In this document: piece after piece, positions 18,063-27,610 of the stretch
Layout of the letters: each line of letters begins with the position of its first letter
Position numbering within the stretch: position 1 is the stretch's first letter
From: Parabacteroides sp.
GTDB lineage: Bacteria > Bacteroidota > Bacteroidia > Bacteroidales > Tannerellaceae
Assembly: GCA_019417325.1 (NCBI GenBank)
Contig: DXVO01000019.1
Location: 1 to 64,000, forward strand
Direction: 5' to 3'
DNA length: 64,000 nt
The notes under the pieces: model-generated
Databases searched by the model: none
Seen by the model: the letters and a program-made list of their open reading frames with translations, nothing else
What the model was told of the DNA's origin: nothing
Program-made: the position numbers and the translations under genes

Positions 18063-18907
18063 TGTCAGAACACTTGAGAAAGCCGGATTGGCTGAAAATC
18101 CGGCTTGGTGGTAATGAGCAGTTTACAAAGACGAAAAGTATTGTAGAGTCTCATTGCCTGCATACAATATGTACCAGTGGAAAATGCCCGAATATGGGTG
18201 AATGCTGGAGCCGGGGAACGGCAACATTTATGATAGGGGGCGATATATGTACACGTTCATGCCGTTTTTGTAATACATTAACGGGTAAGCCGCTTCCATT
18301 GGACCCCAAGGAGCCGGCGAATGTGGCAGAAAGTATCCGTCTGATGAATTTGAAACATGCAGTAATCACTTCTGTAGACAGGGATGATTTGCCGGATTTG
18401 GGTGCACAGCACTGGGTGGATACGATCCGTTCCATAAAAGAAGTAAATCCGGGAACAACAGTGGAAGTCCTGATTCCTGATTTTCAGGGGCGGCTGGAAC
18501 TGGTGGATAAAGTAGTAAATGCCGCACCGGAAATTATTTCGCATAATATGGAAACGGTTCGCCGTATTACACCTTTAGTTCGTAGTGCAGCAAAATACGA
18601 TGTTAGTCTATCGGTTTTGAAACGTATCGCGGAAGGTGGTGTTACTGCCAAAACCGGTATCATGGTCGGTTTGGGGGAAACTCCGGGAGAAGTACATGAA
18701 CTAATGGATGATGTATTGGCTGCAGGAGTATCGGTATTGACTATCGGACAGTATTTACAACCCAGCCGGAAAAATATTCCGGTATCTGCATATATTACGC
18801 CTGAACAGTTTGAAATCTATAGAATAGAAGCATTGGAGAAAGGGTTTAAGAAAGTGGAAAGCGCCCCTTTGGTTCGCTCATCCTATCATGCGGAGAAACA
18901 TGTATAA
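18062..18907 (+). CDS. lipA: Lipoyl synthase
   Basis: 281 aa radical SAM enzyme that inserts two sulfurs into protein-bound octanoyl groups. The auxiliary-cluster cysteines C37, C42 and C48 (CTSGKCPNMGEC) and the radical SAM cysteines C63, C67 and C70 (CTRSCRFC) are all present. The start overlaps the stop of the DPP IV gene (TAATG). Confidence 0.97.
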   Translation: MSEHLRKPDWLKIRLGGNEQFTKTKSIVESHCLHTICTSGKCPNMGECWSRGTATFMIGGDICTRSCRFCNTLTGKPLPLDPKEPANVAESIRLMNLKHAVITSVDRDDLPDLGAQHWVDTIRSIKEVNPGTTVEVLIPDFQGRLELVDKVVNAAPEIISHNMETVRRITPLVRSAAKYDVSLSVLKRIAEGGVTAKTGIMVGLGETPGEVHELMDDVLAAGVSVLTIGQYLQPSRKNIPVSAYITPEQFEIYRIEALEKGFKKVESAPLVRSSYHAEKHV

Positions 18908-18965
18908 ATTAGGTAAGAACATTTCCCTCTTATGTATTGTTATGTAGTAAAGGGAAAAACGGGGA

Positions 18966-20096
18966 ATGGAAATGAATAAAGTTAAAAGAAGCCTGGATAA
19001 TCAAGCCGTAGGGCTGGTGCCATTGCTACTTTTTATGTTTCTGGATAATTATATCTCTTATTTATTATCCTTTATCATCGGAGTAGCATTTTGTTTCGTT
19101 TGTATTTTTTTATTTCAGGTGTTGAAGAAGGATAAGGTCTATCAGTTTTTGTTGTTGCCGTCGGCTGCAACATTAGTGCTCTATTCTATATTTTTGTGTC
19201 TTCGGCTCGAACCGGTATTATTTATATACTCTCCGTTGATTACGGAAGTATTGCTGGTTTTTGTGTTGGCTATTTTGGGGTTTGCCAAAAGGAGCGTCTT
19301 GCGGGCTATCCGGACATCTGAACATCCGAACTACAAGCGTACTTTGATGCGTACAACGTTAAATGAATTTTTCTTTGTCGCGCAGTTGGTGCAGAATCTC
19401 TATACTCTTCATCTATTTATTATATTAGTATATAGTATTTTGCCGGAAACAATGCAAAGTGTCCGTATGGACCGCTTTTTGTATAGGGAGTTGGGTGTCT
19501 TGATCGGTTTGCTTCTTATTATATATGAACAGATACGTATTTATATGATGAGAGGCAGTCTGCGGAAGGAGATGTGGTTGCCTGTTTTAAATGACGGAGG
19601 AAAAGTGATAGGATGCATAGCACGTTCGGTAAGCCGTTCTCTACCTAAAAAATATTATCATCCTGTAGTACGCATCGCTGTGGTTTATGAAGGGAAACTG
19701 TATCTGGTGAAGCGTAACAAGGCAGCTTTTGTATCGCCGGATATGATAGACTATCCTTTTACAAGTTATGTTCTGTTTCGTCATACATTAGAAAGTACGG
19801 TACGTGAGGTTATAGGCGATCCGGATGGAAAGAAAGAGGTAAATCCCCGGTTTCTGGTCCGGTATACATTCGAGAATGAAAAGGTAAAACACTTGGTTAG
19901 TCTTTATGTGATCTGCATTCGTACGGAAGAAGATATGGAGCGCTTTAAACAGCCGGAAGGAAAATTGTGGACTTCAAAGCAGATAGAGGAAAATATGGAT
20001 TCCGGTATTTTTAGTGAGTATTTTGAGCAGGAATTTCCTTATCTCCAAAATACAATATTACTTGCTGAGAATTTCTGCTGTGTGGATTGTTCTTAG
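18966..20096 (+). CDS. Membrane protein with C-terminal Nudix-like domain
   Basis: 376 aa. The N-terminal half has about six hydrophobic segments (residues 15-55, 65-90, 95-115, 130-160 and 175-195). The soluble C-terminal half (residues 215-365) resembles a Nudix fold: VVRIAVVYEGKLYLVKRN as first strands and TLESTVREVIGD in place of the Nudix box, but the usual GX5E and EEXGU residues are mostly missing. So hydrolase activity is doubtful. It follows lipA by 58 bases on the same strand. Unknown function. Confidence 0.65.
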   Translation: MEMNKVKRSLDNQAVGLVPLLLFMFLDNYISYLLSFIIGVAFCFVCIFLFQVLKKDKVYQFLLLPSAATLVLYSIFLCLRLEPVLFIYSPLITEVLLVFVLAILGFAKRSVLRAIRTSEHPNYKRTLMRTTLNEFFFVAQLVQNLYTLHLFIILVYSILPETMQSVRMDRFLYRELGVLIGLLLIIYEQIRIYMMRGSLRKEMWLPVLNDGGKVIGCIARSVSRSLPKKYYHPVVRIAVVYEGKLYLVKRNKAAFVSPDMIDYPFTSYVLFRHTLESTVREVIGDPDGKKEVNPRFLVRYTFENEKVKHLVSLYVICIRTEEDMERFKQPEGKLWTSKQIEENMDSGIFSEYFEQEFPYLQNTILLAENFCCVDCS

Positions 20097-20118
20097 AAAT
20101 AAATACCGGAAAATGCGC

Positions 20119-20613
20119 CTATCTGTGTCCTAATTCAATAACCTCCAGGTCCTTTATCTGTTGTCCGTCGATAACAAAACGTAGCAAGGTACGGACCTGG
20201 TGGAATCCGCTTTTTCCTGCTGCTCCCGGATTCATATATAAGCAATTCAGGCTCCTGTCATAACAAACTTTCAGTATATGTGAATGTCCCGCTATGAAAA
20301 GATTGGGACGTGTATTATACAGGGCTTCCCTGATTGCCGGATTATAACGTCCCGGATAACCTCCTATATGTGTCATCATAACCTCTACCTCTTCCGCTTT
20401 GAAATGGGCAATCTCCGGATATTGGATACGGAGGGATTGCCCGTCGATATTTCCATATACGGCGCGAAGCGGTTTCAGTGCTGCTAATTTGGCTGCAACC
20501 ATGTCGGAACCGATATCTCCGGCATGCCATATTTCGTCACATGTTGAAAAGTATTCCGCATATTTATCATCCCACCAGGCGTGGGTATCCGAAAGAAGTC
20601 CTATTTTAAGCAT
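20119..20613 (-). CDS. Metallophosphoesterase, YfcE/MJ0936 type
   Basis: 164 aa from the chosen ATG. Calcineurin-like metal-binding motifs in order: LSDTHAWWD, HAGDIGSD, YGNIDG, MTHIGG, AGHSH and NPGAAG. Homologues are small cytosolic phosphodiesterases. An in-frame TTG seven codons upstream is rejected because the -7 promoter box on this strand (20632-20639) overlaps it. Confidence 0.92.
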   Translation of the reverse strand: MLKIGLLSDTHAWWDDKYAEYFSTCDEIWHAGDIGSDMVAAKLAALKPLRAVYGNIDGQSLRIQYPEIAHFKAEEVEVMMTHIGGYPGRYNPAIREALYNTRPNLFIAGHSHILKVCYDRSLNCLYMNPGAAGKSGFHQVRTLLRFVIDGQQIKDLEVIELGHR

Positions 20614-20631
20614 AACAATTTTTTTATTCTG

Positions 20632-20639
20632 CAAAAGTA
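20632..20639 (-). promoter_or_regulatory. -7 promoter box for the phosphoesterase gene
   Basis: On the minus strand TACTTTTG fits TAnnTTTG, 19 bases before the ATG at 20613. It fixes the start of the gene. Confidence 0.6.
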
Positions 20640-20670
20640 TTTATATTTACGCACCTAAGTGAAAAATACG

Positions 20671-22755
20671 ATGAATAATTCGCATAAATACTTTAAGCGT
20701 GATATAAGTTGGCTCTCCTTTAATTATCGTGTTCTGCTGGAAGCTGAAGATGATACATTGCCTGTGTACGAACGGATAAAATTCCTTTCTATCTATTCAT
20801 CGAATCTTGAAGAATTTTATGAAATACGGGTGGCTGAGCATCGTGGAGTAATTATGAAAAAGAATTATACCGACGAGAGTGGGGCGGAGGCGGAACAAAC
20901 TTTGGCCGAAATAACCCATGAGGTGAACCGGCAACAAAGGGAATATTATCGTATTTTTTCAGAAAAAGTTTTACCGGAATTAAACCGGCAGAATATTTAT
21001 CTTTATCAAGATAGTGCACCGGAACCATTCCATGAAGAGTTTGTCCGTAATTATTTTAATGAAGAGATTTTCCCTTTCCTTTCTCCCGTGATGATACAGG
21101 CGGGCGATATCCGGACTTTTATACGCGATCGCCGCTTATATCTGGTTATTCGCATGATAAAGAAAAGCAAACACTTATCGGAACCCGGTTTTGTACCGGA
21201 ATATCATTATGCATTGATGAAGATACCTTATGCGAAGGTACCTCGTTTTATCGAGCTGCCCCCCCATGAAGGTAAGTTTTATATTATGTTTATAGATGAT
21301 ATGATACGTGCCAACTTATCCAGTATTTTTCCGGGATATATAGTCAAAGGTTGTTACAGTATAAAAATATCCAGGGATGCTGATATCTATTTAGATGATG
21401 AGAAGCGTGAAAATATTGTGGAGAATATCCGCAAGAAGGTAAAGAAGCGGAAAATAGGGGCACTCAGCCGTTTCATGTATGATAGCTCCATGCCGGAAGA
21501 TTTTTTGGCTTTTATATGTACTGCATTTGGTATTACATCGGACGATTTGGTGTTGGGGGGAAGATATAATAATTTGCAGGACCTGATAAAATTGCCAAAT
21601 CCGAAAGGAAAGGAATTGGAACGTCCTGTCCCTTCACCGATGCGTATTCCGTATCTGGATGAAATGGGCTCCATGTTCCGGGCCATAAAGAAAAGGGATG
21701 TATTCCTGCATTTCCCTTATCATTCGTTCGATTACTTACTTCGTTTGCTGATGGAGGCAGCTTTCGATCCGAAGGTGGCTGAAATAAAAATTACCCAATA
21801 TCGTGTAGCGGAAAATTCGGCAGTAATCAATACGCTTGTCAGTGCTGCCCAGAATGGAAAGAAAGTAACCGTTTTTGTGGAGTTGAAAGCCCGTTTCGAC
21901 GAAGAAAATAATATGAGTACGGCAGAACGGATGGAACAGGCGGGTATACGGATTATTTACAGTATTCCAGGTTTGAAGGTACATGCTAAAGTTGCTGTCA
22001 TACTCCGCAAAGCTACGGAAGAGGGAGCAAAGCGGCGTGATTTTGCATATCTCAGCACCGGCAATTTTAATGAGAAGACTGCACGTATTTATTCGGATAT
22101 GGCACTTCTTACTTCAAATGCTGAAATAATAACGGATATAAACAAAGTGTTTGCCGTATTGGAGGGAAAGATGTCGGAACCGACATTTCACCATCTGTTG
22201 GTTGCCCGTTTCAACATGGTACAGGAACTGACTCGCATGATACGCCGCGAAATAGAACATGTCAAAGCAGGAAGAAAAGGACGTATTATTCTGAAGATGA
22301 ATGGACTTCACGACCAGAATATGATAGAAGAATTATATAATGCCAGTGAAAACGGAGTCGAAATAGATTTAATCGTACGAGGCATTTGCTGTCTGGTTCC
22401 GGATCAGCCTTATAGTGCCAATATCCGTATCACCCGTATTGTGGATATGTTTCTGGAACATTCCCGTATCTGGTATTTTTATAATGACGGAGCGGATGAT
22501 TTATATCTGACTTCTGCCGATTGGATGAGGCGTAATCTGAGCCGGCGCATTGAAACGGCATTTCCTATTCTTGTTCCGGAGATCAAACAGGATATTGTTC
22601 ATATTCTGAACCTGCAATTGCAGGATAATGTGAAAGCTTGCCGGATAGATGAAAACCTGCATAATAATTTCAAATGTGATAATAATCCTTTAAAAGTACG
22701 TGCTCAGTTGGCAATTTATGAATATTTGAAGAAGAAAACGGATACTGTAAAGTGA
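20671..22755 (+). CDS. ppk1: Polyphosphate kinase 1
   Basis: 694 aa enzyme that makes polyphosphate from ATP. The N-terminus YFKRDISWLSFNYRVLLEA and the C-terminal phospholipase D-like domains are typical. The autophosphorylated histidine is His438 (GLKVHAKVAV), close to His435 of the E. coli enzyme. A GTG four codons upstream is less likely than this ATG, whose product starts like other PPK1s. It is divergent from the phosphoesterase gene. No ppx is adjacent. Confidence 0.96.
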   Translation: MNNSHKYFKRDISWLSFNYRVLLEAEDDTLPVYERIKFLSIYSSNLEEFYEIRVAEHRGVIMKKNYTDESGAEAEQTLAEITHEVNRQQREYYRIFSEKVLPELNRQNIYLYQDSAPEPFHEEFVRNYFNEEIFPFLSPVMIQAGDIRTFIRDRRLYLVIRMIKKSKHLSEPGFVPEYHYALMKIPYAKVPRFIELPPHEGKFYIMFIDDMIRANLSSIFPGYIVKGCYSIKISRDADIYLDDEKRENIVENIRKKVKKRKIGALSRFMYDSSMPEDFLAFICTAFGITSDDLVLGGRYNNLQDLIKLPNPKGKELERPVPSPMRIPYLDEMGSMFRAIKKRDVFLHFPYHSFDYLLRLLMEAAFDPKVAEIKITQYRVAENSAVINTLVSAAQNGKKVTVFVELKARFDEENNMSTAERMEQAGIRIIYSIPGLKVHAKVAVILRKATEEGAKRRDFAYLSTGNFNEKTARIYSDMALLTSNAEIITDINKVFAVLEGKMSEPTFHHLLVARFNMVQELTRMIRREIEHVKAGRKGRIILKMNGLHDQNMIEELYNASENGVEIDLIVRGICCLVPDQPYSANIRITRIVDMFLEHSRIWYFYNDGADDLYLTSADWMRRNLSRRIETAFPILVPEIKQDIVHILNLQLQDNVKACRIDENLHNNFKCDNNPLKVRAQLAIYEYLKKKTDTVK

Positions 22756-22873
22756 TTTGTTTTTCAGGAAGTTGATTTATTTAAGGCTTGTGTGCATTTA
22801 TTTTGCCCTTTTAGAAAGAGAATGTTATTGTTAAGAAATAGATAAAAATGTTTTTTTGTTTGTTGAAAAACCA

Positions 22874-22881
22874 TATCTTTG
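22874..22881 (+). promoter_or_regulatory. -7 promoter box for the OmpA-like gene
   Basis: TATCTTTG fits TAnnTTTG, 28 bases before the ATG. TTTG words occur upstream at 22855-22858 and 22859-22862, closer than the standard 19-21 bases. Confidence 0.6.
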
Positions 22882-22909
22882 CGCTCGTTTAAAATAGAGA
22901 TATATAAAA

Positions 22910-24064
22910 ATGAGGAAAATTTTAGCTTTAGTAGCTCTATGTATTGTTACATGGACAACTACAAGTGCCCAGGAATTAATTAAGGGCAGTAAGTTTACAG
23001 ACAATTGGTCTGTTGGTATCAACGCTGGTGCAGTATCTCCTTTAAGTGTCCACACTTCTTTTTTCAAGGACATGCGTACTACAATGGGGGTTGAAGTAAG
23101 CAAGCAATTGACTCCGGTGTTCGGTTTAGGTTTACAAGGTATGTGGAGTGTTAACACAAGTTCAAGTAGTACAGCTTTTGACCATTCAAATGTAAGTGTT
23201 CTTGGTAGAGTAAATATGAACAATTTGATTTGTGGCTATAAAGGTGCTCCCCGTTTATTCGAGGTAGAAACTGTGTTGGGTGCAGGTTGGCTTCATTCTT
23301 ATGTAAATGGTATTGGCGATGGTAACTTCATTTCCAGTAAATTCGGTTTCAATTTCAACTTCAATTTGGGTGAGCAGAAAGCATGGACTGTTGCTTTTAA
23401 ACCAGCTTTCTTATACAAATTAGAGGATGACAGACATGTCGGTGGTTATTTTAACTCTAACAATGGTGCAGTGGAATTATTAGCCGGAGTTACTTATCAC
23501 TTTAAAGGCAGTAATGGTTCTCGCTACATGACATTAGGCAGAGAGTACGATCAGGCTGAAGTTGATGGATTAAACGGTAAGATTAATTCATTGCGTTCAG
23601 AACTGGATCAAGAAAAAAACAACGTAAATGCTGCCAACGATAGAATCAATGAACTGGAAGCTGCATTGAACGACTGTCGTAACCGTGAGCCGGAAGTGAA
23701 AACTGTGACAACAACTGTAACAAAGACTAGCCAGACTCTGGAATCTGTCGTTACTTTTGGTCAGGGAAGAACTACTGTAGATGCATCACAGTTGCCTAAC
23801 GTAGAACGTATTGCTACTTATATGAAGAGCCATCCGGAATCTACTGTTTCCATCAGAGGCTTTGCTTCACCGGAAGGTAATGCTGATGTAAATGCCAGAA
23901 TTGCACAGCAACGTGCCGATGCGGTTAAAAATTTGTTGACGAAAAAGTATCGTATCGCAGCAACACGTATTACTGCAGAAGGCCAGGGCGTGGGGGACAT
24001 GTTCTCTGAACCGGATTGGAACCGTGTCAGCATCTGTACATTAAATGAAGAAGGAACAAAATAA
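22910..24064 (+). CDS. OmpA-family outer-membrane protein
   Basis: 384 aa. Signal peptide at residues 1-21 (ending TSAQ), an N-terminal beta-barrel-like half (to about 205), a short coiled-coil linker (about 220-255, LNGKINSLRSELDQEKNNV), and a C-terminal OmpA peptidoglycan-binding domain (about 275-384) with the pattern SIRGFASPEGNADVNARIA followed by QQRADAVKNLL. It anchors outer membrane to cell wall and is probably abundant. Own promoter and strong terminator. Confidence 0.93.
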   Translation: MRKILALVALCIVTWTTTSAQELIKGSKFTDNWSVGINAGAVSPLSVHTSFFKDMRTTMGVEVSKQLTPVFGLGLQGMWSVNTSSSSTAFDHSNVSVLGRVNMNNLICGYKGAPRLFEVETVLGAGWLHSYVNGIGDGNFISSKFGFNFNFNLGEQKAWTVAFKPAFLYKLEDDRHVGGYFNSNNGAVELLAGVTYHFKGSNGSRYMTLGREYDQAEVDGLNGKINSLRSELDQEKNNVNAANDRINELEAALNDCRNREPEVKTVTTTVTKTSQTLESVVTFGQGRTTVDASQLPNVERIATYMKSHPESTVSIRGFASPEGNADVNARIAQQRADAVKNLLTKKYRIAATRITAEGQGVGDMFSEPDWNRVSICTLNEEGTK

Positions 24065-24089
24065 TAGTAATCTCCTATAATTAAAAACG

Positions 24090-24129
24090 AATAGCCCCGG
24101 TCATGATTTAGTATCTAACCGGGGCTATT
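24090..24129. terminator. Terminator after the OmpA-like gene
   Basis: AATAGCCCCGG pairs with CCGGGGCTATT across an 18-base loop, followed by T-rich sequence. It also lies just beyond the end of the convergent methyltransferase gene. Confidence 0.88.
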
Positions 24130-24151
24130 TTTATGTGTATACAGTTACTTT

Positions 24152-25537
24152 TTATTCGAATAACCGGATGGCTTCCGGCAAATACCCACTTCGTATCCGC
24201 CATTCCTGAGGGTATAAATTGTTTGCCCGGTTTCCCAGATTTTTCACAAAGCCTAAAGGAAAACCTTTATAGCGAAGCAATACATATCCTTTTCTTGTGT
24301 TTTCGTGTAAAGGAAAGGCTTCTTTTCTCAGATATTTGATAGCATCTTCCCATTCAAGTTCTATAGAAGGAAATACATCCGGATTAAGTTCGGTACTTAA
24401 GGCAAGTCCCTGGGTTGGAACTAAATCTTTTCCTTTGAGCTCTCCAAGGCAGATACCGGCGGAGAGAACCTTTAGCCGTTCTTCACATAAGGCAAATACT
24501 TCCGGATAAATTTTCGGATATGCCTGAATAAAATTCTCTTTCCATCCGAGCGTAAATGAATTTATATCCGAAAGAAATCCGAATGCTTCTTGGGGAATAG
24601 GAAGGGTTGTTTTTCCTTTTTCTTTTTTCCCTTTGGATTTGATACGTATTTCTTCCATTTCTCCTTCTTTTTTACGGAGTACAGCAAGAAAAAAACCTTC
24701 TCCTTTGGTTTTATGAGGGAAGAATCGATAGACCGGAAAATCGAAGCGTAAAGCTCCGGTGATTTGCCATTCGTCTTTTATAGAGACCGGCAATACTTCA
24801 GCTCCCAGTTCCTTTGTAATATAATGTATGTTTTCTTCGTCTTCTTCAGTGTTGTAAGTACAAGTACTGTATATCAGTATGCCGCCTGGTTTGAGCGCAT
24901 TCCATATATCATGGATGATACGGCGGCTGCGGGCGGCACATAAATTTACATTTGCAACACTCCATTCTCCTGTGCTGTCTGTGTCTTTACGGAACATTCC
25001 TTCACCGGAGCAGGGCACATCGGTGACGATTACATCAAACAGATGGGTCAGGCCTCCGATTTCTTCCGGATCGTTGTTGACAACGATATGGTTCGGATTT
25101 CCCCATTTGGCAATGTTTTCCGATAAGATGTAACTGCGGCTACGAATGACTTCGTTGCTAACCAAAAGACTGTCTTTAGGAAGTAAGCTTAACAAATGGG
25201 TGGACTTTCCTCCGGGAGCTGCACATAAATCGAGACATCTCACCGGAGTGGAAACGTATTGTTGTATTGCCTGTTCTAAAAACATGGAAGATGCTTCCTG
25301 TACATAATAGGCTCCGGCATGAAACAGGGGGTCGAAAGTGAAGGACAAACGTTCAGGAAGATAATAACCTGTATGGCTCCATGCTACCGGCTTGCCGTTT
25401 ACAGGAGGAATTGTCCCTTTGGCCTGGTTAATACGGATACTTACGGGCACATCTGCCTGTAAAGCTGTTTCAAATTGTTCATATTCCGAACCTAACAAGG
25501 CGCGTGTACGGGTGATAAAATCTGTAGGAAGTGCCAT
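24152..25537 (-). CDS. RsmF-like rRNA cytosine-C5 methyltransferase (NOL1/NOP2/Sun family)
   Basis: 461 aa. The SAM-binding segment DLCAAPGGKSTHLLSLL is at about residue 103. The two Cys motifs of RNA m5C methyltransferases follow: DVPCSGEGMFRKD near residue 172 and YSTCTYNTEEDEEN near residue 222. The C-terminal part (about 300-461) resembles the extra domain of RsmF/YebU. Likely target is 16S rRNA, with the exact base not determinable here. Confidence 0.92.
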   Translation of the reverse strand: MALPTDFITRTRALLGSEYEQFETALQADVPVSIRINQAKGTIPPVNGKPVAWSHTGYYLPERLSFTFDPLFHAGAYYVQEASSMFLEQAIQQYVSTPVRCLDLCAAPGGKSTHLLSLLPKDSLLVSNEVIRSRSYILSENIAKWGNPNHIVVNNDPEEIGGLTHLFDVIVTDVPCSGEGMFRKDTDSTGEWSVANVNLCAARSRRIIHDIWNALKPGGILIYSTCTYNTEEDEENIHYITKELGAEVLPVSIKDEWQITGALRFDFPVYRFFPHKTKGEGFFLAVLRKKEGEMEEIRIKSKGKKEKGKTTLPIPQEAFGFLSDINSFTLGWKENFIQAYPKIYPEVFALCEERLKVLSAGICLGELKGKDLVPTQGLALSTELNPDVFPSIELEWEDAIKYLRKEAFPLHENTRKGYVLLRYKGFPLGFVKNLGNRANNLYPQEWRIRSGYLPEAIRLFE

Positions 25538-25755
25538 CTGTTTTTGTTTTCTGTTTGCAAAAATACATATTCCCGGCCTGTAAAGTAGAATAGTATAGTA
25601 TAAATTTATTATTCCGGATGGTTTAAATAATGAATATCTTGGTGATAATCAAGTTTTAACACGATGTTCTTATTCTTAATGTTCAAGGTCCGGAGCTTTT
25701 TTTATATATTTGCGGAAACATCCGGTTTTGAATATTTATTTAAAATAACAACTAT

Positions 25756-26208
25756 ATGAAAACGAAGTTGATTTCTATTGTAGGATTGTGTCTGACGGCA
25801 ATTCTTGTGTTTAGTGGATGTAGTAAAGATGATCCTCAGGAAAACCCGGTGAAAGTGACAATATCCGGTACCTCTTTTACTTTTGATGACAAGTACGAAT
25901 TGGAAATACCTTTTCTGGTATCTCCTTCTGATTATGATGCTTCGTCTGCCGTATTGGCATATTCGGATTTTCATTTTGATGTAGCCGGATCGCTTGAAAA
26001 CTCTCTTTCGATGCCATCGGTGGCAACATCAGTAAAAAGGGATACTTCTACTGACGGGAAATGGATTATGTCTTGTAAGTTGAAAGACGGCATAACGGGG
26101 AACGATTTTGCCCCGGGAGATTCTAAATTCTCATACTCTGCAACGGTTTCTTTGCGTATCAATGAAGTTAATTACGGTTCGTTCGGCATTTCTGCTTCGA
26201 AAAAATAA
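25756..26208 (+). CDS. Hypothetical lipoprotein
   Basis: 150 aa. Lipoprotein signal with lipobox VFSGC (Cys22), so the mature protein is membrane-anchored, probably outer membrane. The mature part is rich in beta-prone residues and Ser/Thr, with no recognised domain. Three bases separate it from the next lipoprotein gene, so they form an operon. Confidence 0.75.
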   Translation: MKTKLISIVGLCLTAILVFSGCSKDDPQENPVKVTISGTSFTFDDKYELEIPFLVSPSDYDASSAVLAYSDFHFDVAGSLENSLSMPSVATSVKRDTSTDGKWIMSCKLKDGITGNDFAPGDSKFSYSATVSLRINEVNYGSFGISASKK

Positions 26209-26211
26209 GCA

Positions 26212-27480
26212 ATGAAAAATCTTTTAGGTCTATTTTTATTTATAATGGTTGTCTTGGCATCCTGTACAAAAGGATTGAAAGACGATGTGGATGCTTTGCA
26301 GAAACCGGTTCCGTCGGGATTGGTTCTGTTGGAAGATTCGGTTCATAAGGTAGTCAAGGGAGAGGAGTTTGAAATCTATTTCCGAATTAACCCGACCGGC
26401 ATTGAATTGACAAAAGAGAATATCGAATTGGATTTTATTGAAAGCGATACGTATTTGCAATATACGCCGGAGGCTGGTGAAGTGATACCAATGTCCAAAG
26501 CCTCTTATGTAACTCCTTCCGGATATTACGAATGTGTAGCATTGGAAGCCGATAAGAATGAAGCTGGAGAAATATTGGACGGGCAGTGGGTATTGACCGT
26601 TAAAACAAAAGGTGAAGCGAACTTTATGAATAAGTCGAGCTTTTTCCTTGTCTTGAACTATACGGATGCAACCGGACAGAAACGGCTTATTTCTTCTTCA
26701 ACAAAGGTAAATGCGCAGATTTTTCCAACGATAGATGAAGGCCTGGTTATTGGTTATTCAAAAGGGCAGACCTATCGTGGTGCTGCATCTGGGGACATAT
26801 TACCCTATCAGATATTGCTGGATGCCAATTATTATAAGAACGATGCCGGGAAATTCTGGGAATACGACCGGAGTTTGATAGCTCAGGTAGATGTAACTCC
26901 CGGAGAGCCTGATATATTTGCAGAAGAAAGTGGTCCGACCAGAGCTTACATCACATTAACACCTACTGGCCATGATAAATGGACAACTTTTGAGCAATCG
27001 GAAGATTTTTCTGTTTCTTCGTCCGTGGGAGTGAAATTAACCGATGTGGCAGGGACAACTAAAGAGGAGGATGTGGAAATTAGTTATTATAAGTCGGAAA
27101 TTGTGGAACCGCTGGTTGTATCGGCTTCTGAATTAAAGGCTAATGGAAACTTATTGCAGAAAAATCTGAAGGAATGGTTGGATAAATTAGGTATAACGGA
27201 GGATTTTAATAAGAATTTGCATCGGACTATATGGGGAAATCGCATAGATTCTCCGGATTTGATACTTTATTTAACTATGAATATTGATGAAGATGCTAAG
27301 CCGTTGTTTAAATGTATTATGAATATTCGTGGTATAGGTGCTGAACCTGGTGAAGAAACAGAAGAGGGTAAAGAAACGACATTGCGTATGACGTTGAATA
27401 CAACATCCCAAGGCGAGAATCCAATCGGATTAACTCTGTATGATGTAAAAATTAAAGTACCGATTAAGATCGTAGAATAA
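26212..27480 (+). CDS. Hypothetical lipoprotein, second of a pair
   Basis: 422 aa. Lipobox VLASC (Cys18). The mature sequence is acidic, with repeating beta-sandwich-like stretches (FEIYFRINPTGIELTKENIE and similar), as in many Bacteroidetes surface lipoproteins. No recognised catalytic motif. Coupled to the preceding 150-aa lipoprotein; the two may act together at the surface (inference). Ends in a terminator. Confidence 0.75.
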   Translation: MKNLLGLFLFIMVVLASCTKGLKDDVDALQKPVPSGLVLLEDSVHKVVKGEEFEIYFRINPTGIELTKENIELDFIESDTYLQYTPEAGEVIPMSKASYVTPSGYYECVALEADKNEAGEILDGQWVLTVKTKGEANFMNKSSFFLVLNYTDATGQKRLISSSTKVNAQIFPTIDEGLVIGYSKGQTYRGAASGDILPYQILLDANYYKNDAGKFWEYDRSLIAQVDVTPGEPDIFAEESGPTRAYITLTPTGHDKWTTFEQSEDFSVSSSVGVKLTDVAGTTKEEDVEISYYKSEIVEPLVVSASELKANGNLLQKNLKEWLDKLGITEDFNKNLHRTIWGNRIDSPDLILYLTMNIDEDAKPLFKCIMNIRGIGAEPGEETEEGKETTLRMTLNTTSQGENPIGLTLYDVKIKVPIKIVE

Positions 27481-27512
27481 TTGTTTTGAGGACTTTGATG
27501 GAATAGACATGA

Positions 27513-27564
27513 TAAAGGTTGCGTTAACAGGAATATAATCCGGTGTTGGCGCAACCTTTATTTT
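27513..27564 (+). terminator. Terminator after the lipoprotein pair
   Basis: TAAAGGTTGCGTTAACA pairs imperfectly with TGTTGGCGCAACCTTTA, followed by TTTTA. Confidence 0.75.
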
Positions 27565-27586
27565 ATGTCCTTTCCGGTAAAAGTAT

Positions 27587-27594
27587 TACTTTTG
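27587..27594 (+). promoter_or_regulatory. -7 promoter box for the RsmI-like gene
   Basis: TACTTTTG fits TAnnTTTG, 17 bases before the ATG. Confidence 0.55.
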
Positions 27595-27610
27595 CCGGAA
27601 ACTTAATCAA

